From contig CAXMOO010000071.1 of assembly GCA_964195005.1 (NCBI GenBank), positions 1 to 32,758 of the forward strand: 32,758 nucleotides of DNA. Reading direction: 5' to 3'. The translations under genes and the position numbers were made by a program. Under the pieces are notes generated by a model. It was given only the letters and a program-made list of their open reading frames with translations, did no database searches and was not told the DNA's origin. Of the stretch, positions 24,700 to 31,804 are shown one piece after another (position 1 is the first letter of the stretch; each line of letters starts with the position of its first letter). The DNA comes from JAUXLW01 sp964195005. Lineage in GTDB: Bacteria; Actinomycetota; Acidimicrobiia; Spongiisociales; SHLN01.

Positions 24700-25170
24700 T
24701 TAGGGCGATTCCTCGCGGTAGGCGCGGTCGGTGTGGTTGGTGTTGCCGCCCGCTACTGCAGCAACGTCGGTGAGGCGGGGCACGAATTCGCCCGCGATGG
24801 ACGTTGCGACTGCGCCTGCGATCGGAGCGATGACGGCGCCGAGTGGAATGATCACCGTGTTGGATCCGACCGAGACGTCGAAGTCGGGGATCACGAGGCT
24901 GACGATGGTCACCAGCACCCAAATGACCGATACAGCTGCGGCGATTCCAATCCAGGCGTGGCGCTGGTCGTCCAGGGTGGAGTGCCGCTCGACCAGGGCG
25001 CGGAGCACGAAACTGCTCGCGATTGCTCCCCAGATCCAGGTGATAGCGGGAATCAGCGGAAAAGTGTCCCGGTCGGCCCCGTAGACGAGCTCAGACGAGA
25101 ACAGGCTGATGATCAACACCGCGATCCAGATGCTTCCGATCGCTAATGCCACCCAGCCAAGATTTCGCAT
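24700..25170 (-). CDS. small membrane protein with four transmembrane segments
   Basis: A 156-residue protein starting at the ATG at 25170, which has GGAGG five bases upstream; an in-frame ATG at 25191 lacks such a site. Four hydrophobic helices are visible: GWVALAIGSIWIAVLIISLF, LIPAITWIWGAIASSFVL, IGIAAAVSVIWVLVTIVSLV, and the segment from TVIIPLG to SIAGEF. A short loop after helix 1 and a basic/acidic loop (LVERHSTLDDQRH) lie between. The C-terminal tail is polar. I recognise no family. Confidence 0.7.
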   Translation of the reverse strand: MRNLGWVALAIGSIWIAVLIISLFSSELVYGADRDTFPLIPAITWIWGAIASSFVLRALVERHSTLDDQRHAWIGIAAAVSVIWVLVTIVSLVIPDFDVSVGSNTVIIPLGAVIAPIAGAVATSIAGEFVPRLTDVAAVAGGNTNHTDRAYREESP

Positions 25171-25247
25171 GTCAGCCTCCGTGAGAGTCATTCTGGCACT
25201 TAACGACCAGTCCGCCGGGTTTGGTCATCACGCCTACAAGTAGTTAG

Positions 25248-25253
25248 TAGCTT
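25248..25253 (+). promoter_or_regulatory. putative -10 element of a leaderless promoter
   Basis: TAGCTT lies at exactly -12 to -7 from the GTG at 25260, with no Shine-Dalgarno sequence. It is the main support for that start. Confidence 0.45.
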
Positions 25254-25259
25254 CGGTTC

Positions 25260-25931
25260 GTGATTCGAAAGAGGGACCGTCTCGAAATCTATTGGCGTGA
25301 AGTCGGGCACACACTCGGTTTAGAGGACGCCCAGGTCCAGACGCGGCGCCCCCTCTTCAAGAGCAAGTTCAGTGTCACCGCTCATCTGGTTGGCACCCTC
25401 GGCAGGTTTGAGGTCGAAGCAGGTGTCCACCACTCCACTCACGAAGAGCACGACCCTGGCTTCACGTACGCGGCCGTGACTGTGGATGGTTTGCCTCCGG
25501 GGTTTGAGGTTGGACCATGGAAATCGCAACATTCACCCCCGCTCCTTGGTCCGCGGCCGATCTGGATTGCCTGCGGGTCATCGGGGGGCAAGGAGGTCAA
25601 GGCGGGCCGTCCGAGAACTACCAGCGTCGAAGTGGGCGGCCTGGTGACTGAATATGAGGGCTTTGATCTCGATACGTTCCTTACTCCCCGGCGCAGGCAA
25701 GTGATCTGTTCCCTTGACGGTCAACTGCACTGGATGGGAGGCAGGCATCAATTGCGAACCACAATGGCGGGGCATCCTTATCCGCGCAGACGGGACGTCT
25801 CACGCGCCGGGCAGGGTGATGTTGAAGCCAAGAGGAGATTGTCGGCAAGCCAGGGCAAGGTCGCGGAACTAGTCAGAACATGCATGCAGGAGGCTGAGGT
25901 GGTAGCACGAGAGCTGAGCGTCGGCCCATGA
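25260..25931 (+). CDS. protein of unknown function
   Basis: A 223-residue soluble protein without signal or membrane segments. The N-terminal part (LEIYWREVGHTLGLEDAQV, then FSVTAHLVGTLGRFEVEAGV) looks like an alpha/beta domain with antiparallel strands. The central region has VEVGGLVTEYEGFDLDTFL, and the C-terminal ~50 residues are basic and helical. Codon usage is less strongly GC-biased at third positions than in the neighbours, which may mean recent transfer or relaxed selection. I do not recognise it, and the neighbours give no functional clue. Chance ORF status is unlikely at this length with sensible composition, but cannot be excluded. Confidence 0.5.
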   Translation: MIRKRDRLEIYWREVGHTLGLEDAQVQTRRPLFKSKFSVTAHLVGTLGRFEVEAGVHHSTHEEHDPGFTYAAVTVDGLPPGFEVGPWKSQHSPPLLGPRPIWIACGSSGGKEVKAGRPRTTSVEVGGLVTEYEGFDLDTFLTPRRRQVICSLDGQLHWMGGRHQLRTTMAGHPYPRRRDVSRAGQGDVEAKRRLSASQGKVAELVRTCMQEAEVVARELSVGP

Positions 25932-26043
25932 GCTGCCGACTATGCGCGCGGCGCTCGAACCGCAGGCAAAGATGAGCGGAGCGCATCCTCAGCGTGAGGG
26001 CGTTTTGGCACTTACCGCTTGTGCATAGGGCTTCTGGCGTGTT

Positions 26044-27099
26044 CTAGATGGTTTCCGCTGCCCGAATGAAGTCGTGCTCGACCCGTCCCATCACCCGGTG
26101 CGACCAGCGGCGCGAGAAGGCGGCGAGCAGCGCGGTGAGAACGATCGTCCCGGTGCGGTCGGGCCCTCGCCACCCGGGGTGCCCGATCCGGCGGGCACAC
26201 CACCGGTAATGGCGGTCGGTGTGGAGGAGCATGAGGACGGCGGATGCGCGGGCCAGGCTGAACCGCTTGGTGGCGAGCTGCCCCGCCAGACGGGTGTAGG
26301 CGGAGGCATGGGGGAGGGCGGCGGCCATGAGGTGGCGGCGTGCTTCGCGGACGGGTTCGACCGCGTCGGTCCTGCCGAGGTGGGGGAGGAGTGAGGGGTC
26401 GTAGGCGACGCCGCGCGCCAGGTCGCGCTAGACGTCCCGGGTGATGTTGGCAAGCTGGATCAACTCGCCCACGGCGAGGGCGTCCCGACGCTGTTCGACG
26501 GTGAGCTCAGCTTCGATCACCAGCTGCAGCGCGAAGAGGACGGGCTCGCCGATGACGTGATGGCAGTAGCGGCTGAGCTGCTCGGCGTCGATCAACACTC
26601 CTCCCTGCTCCACGAACCGCCGTGACGACCAGACCATGCCGTCGGCCATCGCCTCCACGAGCTTGGCGATACGTTCCCGGTCGGCGCCCGGCAGCGTGGT
26701 GAACACCTGGTCCACCAGCCGGCAGCGTTCGACGAGAAGCACGTGCACCCGGTCCCGGTCGTCCCGGGCTGTCGTGGGCGCCGGCGGCGGTGGCTCCAGC
26801 GTCGTCATGCGGGCCGCGAAAGCCTCAAGGGCGGCTTCGCGATCGGCCGGGTCGCCCAGGTCCTCGTAGGTGTCGAGCATCCGACAGTAGAGATAGGCCA
26901 CAGCGGCGGTTCGGGCCTGAGCTGCAGGAAGCATCAATATGCTCGTGGCGAACGTGCGGGCGGCATGGGGGAGGATCGCCCACACGAAGTCCATCGGGTC
27001 GTCGATTGCTGCCAGGCGGTCGAGGTCGGGTCGATCGCGATCGGCGCGGGCACCGCGTAGCAGCAACCAGGGACGGCGGAGGGCGAGCGGGATGCTCAT
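26044..27099 (-). pseudogene. squalene/phytoene synthase family gene interrupted by an in-frame amber codon
   Basis: The frame from the ATG at 27099 is that of a trans-isoprenyl diphosphate synthase of the squalene/phytoene type, which condenses two prenyl diphosphates head to head. The first Asp-rich motif DTYED (D76, D80) is intact. The second motif begins QLANITRDV at 216-223, then codon 224 is TAG (26428-26430). The same frame continues with RDLARGVAYDPSLLPHLG and about 120 more sensible residues to a TAG at 26044. The normal motif has a residue, often Glu, where the stop falls, so a single GAG-to-TAG change explains it. As written, the first product ends inside the second Mg-binding site and should be inactive. 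A true pseudogene, a sequencing error or readthrough are all possible. The region is very rich in G/C at third positions. Confidence 0.85.
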
Positions 27100-27182
27100 T
27101 CAGCGGCGACGATGCCGAGGATGCCGTAGAACGACGGGTTGAACCGTTCGACGCGGTCGGCATGTTCTCGGTGTCCCACCAT
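27096..27182 (-). CDS. 28-codon ORF translationally coupled to the synthase gene
   Basis: A short frame starting at the ATG at 27182, preceded by GGGAGGAA, and ending with TGA overlapping the synthase ATG (ATGA). The peptide begins MVGHREHADRVERF and ends YGILGIVAAE. The Shine-Dalgarno sequence is only two bases from the ATG, which is tight. It may be a leader peptide that couples translation, or the remnant of a longer upstream gene. I do not recognise it. Confidence 0.4.
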   Translation of the reverse strand: MVGHREHADRVERFNPSFYGILGIVAAE

Positions 27183-27300
27183 TTCCTCCCTGTGCCCCGA
27201 CGCTAGTGCTGCAGACGCACCAGACCGACGGTCACTGAGCTCATCTCGCCCGTCGAGCCGCCGCTCCGGCTGAGGACCTCGGCCACCTGGTGTGACCCCC

Positions 27301-27306
27301 TAGGCT
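27301..27306 (+). promoter_or_regulatory. putative -10 element of a leaderless promoter
   Basis: TAGGCT lies at exactly -12 to -7 from the ATG at 27313, and no Shine-Dalgarno sequence is present. Confidence 0.45.
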
Positions 27307-27312
27307 CCCCTG

Positions 27313-28431
27313 ATGATGTCCGAGGCCGACTCGGATCGCGAGTCTCCGGCCCAGCCCACCGCCGGGGAGGAAACTGAAGGTGGAAATCCCAGAAGATCGA
27401 AAAGCCGCTGGCTCCGACCGCTGAGTGTTGTGGCGTCGATCGCGTTGGGGACCGCCTTGCTGGTCGGCGTCCTTCCCACCATGGCCGATTTCGGTGAGGT
27501 GTGGGACGCCATTGGAACCCTGACCTGGCTCGAAACCACGAGCCTGCTCGTCCTCGCCGGCTGGAGCATCATCACTTATCAGCTCATCATCATGGCGGCC
27601 CTGCCCGGCCTCACGTTGCTGCGGGCTTTCGTGGTGGGCCAAATATCGACTGCCGTCACGAACACTCTCCCCGGCGGCAGCGCCATCGGCGTCGGCGTTA
27701 CCTTTGCCATGTTTTCTTCGTTCGGGTTCGGCGCCGGTTCGATCGCGATTGCCTCGGTAGTCACCGGTTTGTGGAACACGTTCGTCAAGTTGGCCCTCCC
27801 GGTGGTTGCGCTGGCGCTGCTCACGTTTCAGGGACGCAGTAACGCCGCGTTGCAGTCCGCGGCCCTCACCGGCGTGGCCGTCCTGATCGGGGCCATCGGT
27901 TTGCTCACGCTGATCATGTCGAGTGAGCGGGCCGCCCGTAGGGCGGGGGAATGGATCGGCGCTCTCGCCTCCCGGCTCGTCCGACCCTTCAAACGCGGGC
28001 CGTTCCAGCAGTGGGGGGCCCGGTTTGTGCGGTTCCGGTCGCAGAGCATCGACCTGCTGCGCCGCCGCTGGTTTTGGATTACCCTCGCCACGGTCGTCAG
28101 CCATCTTTCGCTCTTTGCCTTACTGCTGATTTCCTTGCGGCATATGAGCGTGTCGGTCGACACCATCACCGGGGCGGAAGCATTTGCCGCCTTCGCTGTG
28201 GTGCGGCTCCTCACGGCTATACCCATCACCCCTGGAAACGTTGGCATTGTCGAGGTCGGCCTCACTGCCGCGCTTGTGGTTGCAGGAGGCAAAGAATCGC
28301 TGGTGGTGGCAGCAGTGCTCATCTACAGAGCGCTCAGCTACGTCGCGCAGGTCCCGCTCGGCCTGGCCGCCTACATCGTCTGGCGATCCAAGAAGTCGTG
28401 GCGGGCGCCGCCGTCCACCGCTACCGGGTAA
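27313..28431 (+). CDS. UPF0104 / lysylphosphatidylglycerol synthase TM-domain-like membrane protein
   Basis: A 372-residue polytopic membrane protein, with about eight hydrophobic segments after a 35-residue charged N-terminus. The TNTLPGGSAIGVGVTFAMFSSFG stretch near residue 118 and PITPGNVGIVEVGLTAAL near 300 are the two signature loops of the UPF0104/LPG-synthase membrane domain (flippase-like). No aminoacyl-transferase domain is attached, so it is not a full MprF. Related stand-alone proteins are thought to move lipid-linked intermediates, and the substrate is unknown here. It may be leaderless. The strong hairpin at 28554-28596 lies about 120 bases downstream. Confidence 0.85.
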   Translation: MMSEADSDRESPAQPTAGEETEGGNPRRSKSRWLRPLSVVASIALGTALLVGVLPTMADFGEVWDAIGTLTWLETTSLLVLAGWSIITYQLIIMAALPGLTLLRAFVVGQISTAVTNTLPGGSAIGVGVTFAMFSSFGFGAGSIAIASVVTGLWNTFVKLALPVVALALLTFQGRSNAALQSAALTGVAVLIGAIGLLTLIMSSERAARRAGEWIGALASRLVRPFKRGPFQQWGARFVRFRSQSIDLLRRRWFWITLATVVSHLSLFALLLISLRHMSVSVDTITGAEAFAAFAVVRLLTAIPITPGNVGIVEVGLTAALVVAGGKESLVVAAVLIYRALSYVAQVPLGLAAYIVWRSKKSWRAPPSTATG

Positions 28432-28553
28432 GGCTCCCGGGTGATCCGTCGGCGGCCGCTCCCTGGCCGTAGTGCGCCAGAAGATACTGTCGCCTTGAGA
28501 GGGCCTGTGACCCTCGACCGCAGTGATGGTGGTTGCGCCTGCTCGCAGCTCCA

Positions 28554-28596
28554 AATCGAAAGTTGACCGGCCCTCTGGGCCGGTCAACTTTCGATT
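28554..28596 (-). terminator. 20-bp perfect hairpin after tRNA-Glu, possibly bidirectional
   Basis: The bases 28554-28573 and 28577-28596 are perfectly complementary around a three-base loop, with a GC-rich core (GACCGGCCC tct GGGCCGGTC) and AT-rich base. It begins five bases past the 3' end of tRNA-Glu on the minus strand and can also end transcripts arriving from the plus-strand membrane-protein gene. The T-run is short on each strand. Confidence 0.75.
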
Positions 28597-28600
28597 CCGG

Positions 28601-28673
28601 TAGCCCCGACCAGATTTGAACTGGCGTTACCGCCTTGAGAGGGCGGCGTCCTAGGCCGCTAGACGACGGGGCC
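28601..28673 (-). tRNA. tRNA-Glu (anticodon CTC)
   Basis: A 73-base cloverleaf on the minus strand. The acceptor GGCCCCG pairs with CGGGGCT (one G-T pair at the end), with discriminator A. The D-arm region is TCTAGCGGCCTAGGA, the anticodon stem CCGCC/GGCGG encloses loop CTCTCAA giving anticodon CTC, and the T-arm is GCCAG-TTCAAAT-CTGGT. CCA is not fully encoded. It decodes GAG. Confidence 0.95.
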
Positions 28674-28710
28674 TCAACCAACAGGTGTGGAGTTTATGAC
28701 TCTTCACCAA

Positions 28711-29412
28711 TCATGTGTTGCCGTAGACGGGGATCGAGGCGCCGTTGATGACGGCGGACTCTGCCGAGAGGACGAATTCGACAACGGCGGCGATCTCGTC
28801 CGGTGTCGGCCAGTCGACGTAGTCGCCATACGGCATCGCTTCGCGTGTGGCCGGAGTGTCGATGACGGATGGGAGGACTGTGTTGGCAGTGATCTCGGTT
28901 CCCCGCAGCTCGTTGGCAACGGATTTGGTGAGGGCGATGACGCCGGCCTTGGCGATGTTGAAGGCTGCTTGCCCTGCTGGATTGTCCACCGCCGCCCGAC
29001 TGGCGATTGTCACAATGCGACCCCGCCCAGCTTCCCGCAGGTAGGGGAGCGCGGCCCGTACCGCATAGAATGTGGAGCGGAGGTTGAGGTCGATCATGCG
29101 CTCGAATCGGACGTCATCTGTGTCTTCCACGTCACGACCGCCTGCCCAGCCACCAACCAGCGCCACGATCGAGTTGAGGCCGCCGAACCTCTCGGCGACG
29201 TCTTTGACGAATACGCCGAGAGCCTCCGGGTCTGAAGAGTCGGTTCGGCGCAGTAGCACCTGCTCGGGATCGGGGTTGACCTCGGCCTCAAAGGTTTCGG
29301 CTTCTTCTGGAACCAGGTAGGAAACACCGAGTTTGAACCCGCGCTTTATCAAGCGGGGAGTGAGGGCCCGGCCGAGGCCTCCGGTTCCTCCTGTGACAAC
29401 TGCAATGTCCAT
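28711..29412 (-). CDS. short-chain dehydrogenase/reductase-like protein lacking the catalytic Tyr
   Basis: A 233-residue classical SDR fold. It has cofactor motif TGGTGGLG at 7-14, N110 in DLNLRSTF, S138 in VTIASRA and K155. At the place of the catalytic Tyr of the YxxxK motif, codon 151 is TTC, so the motif reads FNIAK. The usual NNAG strand reads LVGG. The C-terminal PSVIDTPATREAMP and INGASIPVYG are normal. The fold and NAD(P) site look intact, but Tyr is normally the acid/base, so oxidoreductase activity may be lost or altered. A GATAAT/TAATCA box sits just before the ATG at 29412, with no Shine-Dalgarno sequence. Confidence 0.88.
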   Translation of the reverse strand: MDIAVVTGGTGGLGRALTPRLIKRGFKLGVSYLVPEEAETFEAEVNPDPEQVLLRRTDSSDPEALGVFVKDVAERFGGLNSIVALVGGWAGGRDVEDTDDVRFERMIDLNLRSTFYAVRAALPYLREAGRGRIVTIASRAAVDNPAGQAAFNIAKAGVIALTKSVANELRGTEITANTVLPSVIDTPATREAMPYGDYVDWPTPDEIAAVVEFVLSAESAVINGASIPVYGNT

Positions 29413-29444
29413 GGGGATTGATTATCGCGCAAGCGAGGGGATCT

Positions 29445-30149
29445 TCAGAGCTCCAGGCGCTTGAAGGCTTCGGCGGCGGCAAGATTGACCGCTTGGCCTT
29501 GCTCGGCAGCCCAGTCGCGGACTCGTTCCTCGAAGGCTGCCCCGGCGTCCAGCATGCTGGTGTGGTGTTGGGATTGGTGGGCGAGCAGGGCGGCAATTTT
29601 CTGGTCGAGCGTCCCGCCGACGTCCTCCCAGTAGTCGGCCCGGGCCGGCCTCCACAGAAGCAGGAAATCAGGTCGGTGCGGTTCGAGTTTCTGCTCGGGG
29701 AAGAACAAAGGGTCGCGGGCGGCGAGTGCACCGTCTACCGCGGCCCAACCTGTGGCCCGGTGGTCGGGGTGGATCTCATAAAGCGCCCAGGGGTCATGGG
29801 AGAACATGACGTCGGGGCGATGAATCCGAATGAGTCGGGCCACCTCGGCCCGCACCTCGAGTGTGTATTCGAACACACCGTCGGGGTGGTCCAGGAAGAC
29901 AACCTCCGAGGCACCGAGATGCTTGGCCGCCGCTTTCTGCTCCCGGGCGCGCAGTTCGGCGAGCTCGACCGGGTCGGTCTTCGGATCCCATGAACCCTTG
30001 GAGCCGTCTGTCATCACCACCATGGTCACCTCGCAACCTGCCTGGGCCCAGGCGGCGAGGGTTCCTCCGGCCCCGAATTCGATGTCGTCCGGATGAGCGC
30101 CGACTGCCAGGGCTCGCTCGGGGATTGGCAGGGGGGTGGTCCCGGTCAC
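29445..30149 (-). CDS. PIG-L/LmbE family deacetylase
   Basis: A 234-residue zinc-dependent N-deacetylase of the LmbE family. The AVGAHPDDIEFGAGGTL motif near residue 15 carries the His and Asp zinc ligands and catalytic Asp. The third ligand is in the HPDHRATG motif near 128. Family members act on N-acetylglucosaminyl-inositol (mycothiol synthesis), mycothiol conjugates, and sugar or antibiotic intermediates, and the substrate here is undetermined. The GTG at 30149 overlaps the cofC stop by four bases (GTGA), so the two are co-translated. That pairing is not explained by F420 chemistry alone. Confidence 0.88.
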   Translation of the reverse strand: MTGTTPLPIPERALAVGAHPDDIEFGAGGTLAAWAQAGCEVTMVVMTDGSKGSWDPKTDPVELAELRAREQKAAAKHLGASEVVFLDHPDGVFEYTLEVRAEVARLIRIHRPDVMFSHDPWALYEIHPDHRATGWAAVDGALAARDPLFFPEQKLEPHRPDFLLLWRPARADYWEDVGGTLDQKIAALLAHQSQHHTSMLDAGAAFEERVRDWAAEQGQAVNLAAAEAFKRLEL

Positions 30150-30748
30150 GTCCGGACCGTGTTCCAGGCGTCCGCCAGTCGGGGGTTTATTTGCAGAGCC
30201 GCTTGCAGGTCCCGGGGTGTGTCCATGTCGAGGGCCAAACCGCGTCGAACCACAATCTCGGCTCGGCCGTCGGCCAGACGCAGGTGCCGGTGGAAGCTAC
30301 CCGGCCCGTAGGCGAACGGGAATTTCACGTCGCCGACTAACAGCGACGTGCCGCCGTCGTATGTAGGAGCCAGGACGGTGTCTCCCGGCCGCCACCTGGC
30401 CAGCGCGTCACGCAGCTCCTCAAAGGCCAGCAGGGGCAGGTCGGCGTGGAGAATGGCCCAGCCGCGGCCCTCACTCAGCGCCACGACAACGGCGGCGCTC
30501 GCAGCCGCGTTCAATCCGCCGGTGCCTGTTTCGGCTATGACTTCGGCACCCTGTGCGACAGCCCAGTCGCTCACCTCGGGGTCGCCGGTGACTACAGCCA
30601 CCCGGGCTCCGGTTTCAGTGGCGACGGCGACTGTGCGCGCCGCCACCGTCCGGCCGAGTCGAGATCGTTGACCGGCGCTGAGCACAGGCGCGAGCCTGGC
30701 CTTGGCCACGCCGAACGGCTTCAACGGAATAGCGATGAGGAGATCCAC
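30146..30748 (-). CDS. cofC: 2-phospho-L-lactate (or phosphoenolpyruvate) guanylyltransferase, F420 biosynthesis
   Basis: A 200-residue nucleotidyltransferase of the CofC/FbiD family, which activates phosphoenolpyruvate or 2-phospholactate with GTP for the F420 side chain. It starts VDLLIAIPLKPFGVAKARLAP, the family hallmark with substrate-binding Lys residues. It continues with VVTGDPEVSDWAV, WAILHADLPLL (metal-binding Asp region) and the C-terminal GLALDMDTPRDL. I use the GTG at 30748. The frame stays open to 30952 on the minus strand, but that would overlap the divergent oxidoreductase gene and add non-homologous residues. It is divergently paired with an LLM oxidoreductase that may use F420. 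Confidence 0.9.
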   Translation of the reverse strand: MDLLIAIPLKPFGVAKARLAPVLSAGQRSRLGRTVAARTVAVATETGARVAVVTGDPEVSDWAVAQGAEVIAETGTGGLNAAASAAVVVALSEGRGWAILHADLPLLAFEELRDALARWRPGDTVLAPTYDGGTSLLVGDVKFPFAYGPGSFHRHLRLADGRAEIVVRRGLALDMDTPRDLQAALQINPRLADAWNTVRT

Positions 30749-30774
30749 AGCTCTACAGTCTCTGGGACGTTGCA

Positions 30775-30780
30775 GGGAGG
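30775..30780 (+). promoter_or_regulatory. ribosome binding site of the LLM oxidoreductase gene
   Basis: GGGAGG, eight bases before the GTG at 30789. It fixes the start there rather than at the upstream in-frame codon at 30702, which lies inside cofC. Confidence 0.7.
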
Positions 30781-30788
30781 ATACCGAC

Positions 30789-31772
30789 GTGAGATTCGGC
30801 GCATTTGTTCCACAGGGCTGGCGATTGGACCTGGGGGGGATTCCGATTGAACAACATTGGGACACGATGAAGTCCGTCGCTGTCACGATCGAGCGCTCCG
30901 GGTATGAGTCCCTGTTTGTGTATGACCACTTCCATACAGTTCCGGTCCCCACACAGGAGGTGACCTACGAGGCCTGGACCCTCATGGCGGCACTCGCCGC
31001 CGTCACCGACACCGTGCGTTTGGGCCAGATGTGCACATGCAACAGTTACCGTTCTCCCGCCTACCTTGCCAAGGTGGCAGCCTCGATCGACGTGATATCC
31101 GGTGGGCGGGTGGATATGGGCATCGGCGCCGGCTGGTATGTGCACGAATACGACGGCTACGGATATGAGTTCGCCAAACCCTCCGTTCGCATCGGGCGGC
31201 TGCGTGAGAGCGTCGAGATCATGCGGCGGATGTGGACCGAGCCCGAGGTCGACTACGACGGTAAGTACTACCGGCTGCAGGGTGCCATTTGTCAGCCGAA
31301 ACCACTCCAGCAACCACACATCCCGCTGTGGATCGCCGGCGGGGGAGAAGAGCTGACTCTGAATGTGGCGGCCCGATACGCCCAGTACACCAACTTCGCC
31401 GACAACATCGAAGAGTTCGTCCACAAGTCGGAAGTGCTTCGCAAGCACTGTGAGGACGTCGGCACCGACTTTCATTCGATTACCCGCACGGCCCATCTCC
31501 TGACCGTGTGCGAGGAGACCGAGCAAGAGGTCGAGGACAGGATCGCATGGATCAAGAGCCACGTGGGCCAGTTCGCGCCCAGGGACAGGGCTGAAAAAGT
31601 TGGGGAGGCGTTTCGCCGCATGGCGGGCACGCCGGAGCAGCTGGTAGTGCGCCTGCGCCGCTGGGAGGAAGTCGGAATGAGCTACCCCATCCTTTACTTC
31701 GCCGAACCCGCCTTCGACCCCTCAGGGCTGGAGAGATTCGGCCGTGAGGTAATCCCCGCTCTCAATAATTGA
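30789..31772 (+). CDS. LLM-class, probably F420-dependent, flavin-type oxidoreductase
   Basis: A 327-residue bacterial-luciferase-like TIM barrel. It begins RFGAFVPQGW, then YESLFVYDHFHTVP near residue 45, LGQMCTCNSYRSPAYLAKVAASIDVISGGRVDMGIGAGW around 80-115 (the usual bulge and cofactor loop), and PLWIAGGGEELTLNVAARYA near 180. The GAGWYVHEYDGYGYEF stretch is typical of the F420-dependent subgroup annotated in actinobacteria. F420 rather than FMN use is inferred from family and from the adjacent divergent cofC. The substrate is unknown. Confidence 0.88.
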   Translation: MRFGAFVPQGWRLDLGGIPIEQHWDTMKSVAVTIERSGYESLFVYDHFHTVPVPTQEVTYEAWTLMAALAAVTDTVRLGQMCTCNSYRSPAYLAKVAASIDVISGGRVDMGIGAGWYVHEYDGYGYEFAKPSVRIGRLRESVEIMRRMWTEPEVDYDGKYYRLQGAICQPKPLQQPHIPLWIAGGGEELTLNVAARYAQYTNFADNIEEFVHKSEVLRKHCEDVGTDFHSITRTAHLLTVCEETEQEVEDRIAWIKSHVGQFAPRDRAEKVGEAFRRMAGTPEQLVVRLRRWEEVGMSYPILYFAEPAFDPSGLERFGREVIPALNN

Positions 31773-31804
31773 TGGACGGTTGACGGCGGGTAGGGTTCCA
31801 ACCG

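Noticed and set aside
24640..24700. GC-rich imperfect hairpin after the four-helix membrane protein gene
   Set aside because: Only a four-base outer stem pairs convincingly, which is too weak to call a terminator.
30749..30952. N-terminal extension of CofC
   Set aside because: It would overlap the divergent oxidoreductase gene; family proteins start at the VDLLIAIP position.
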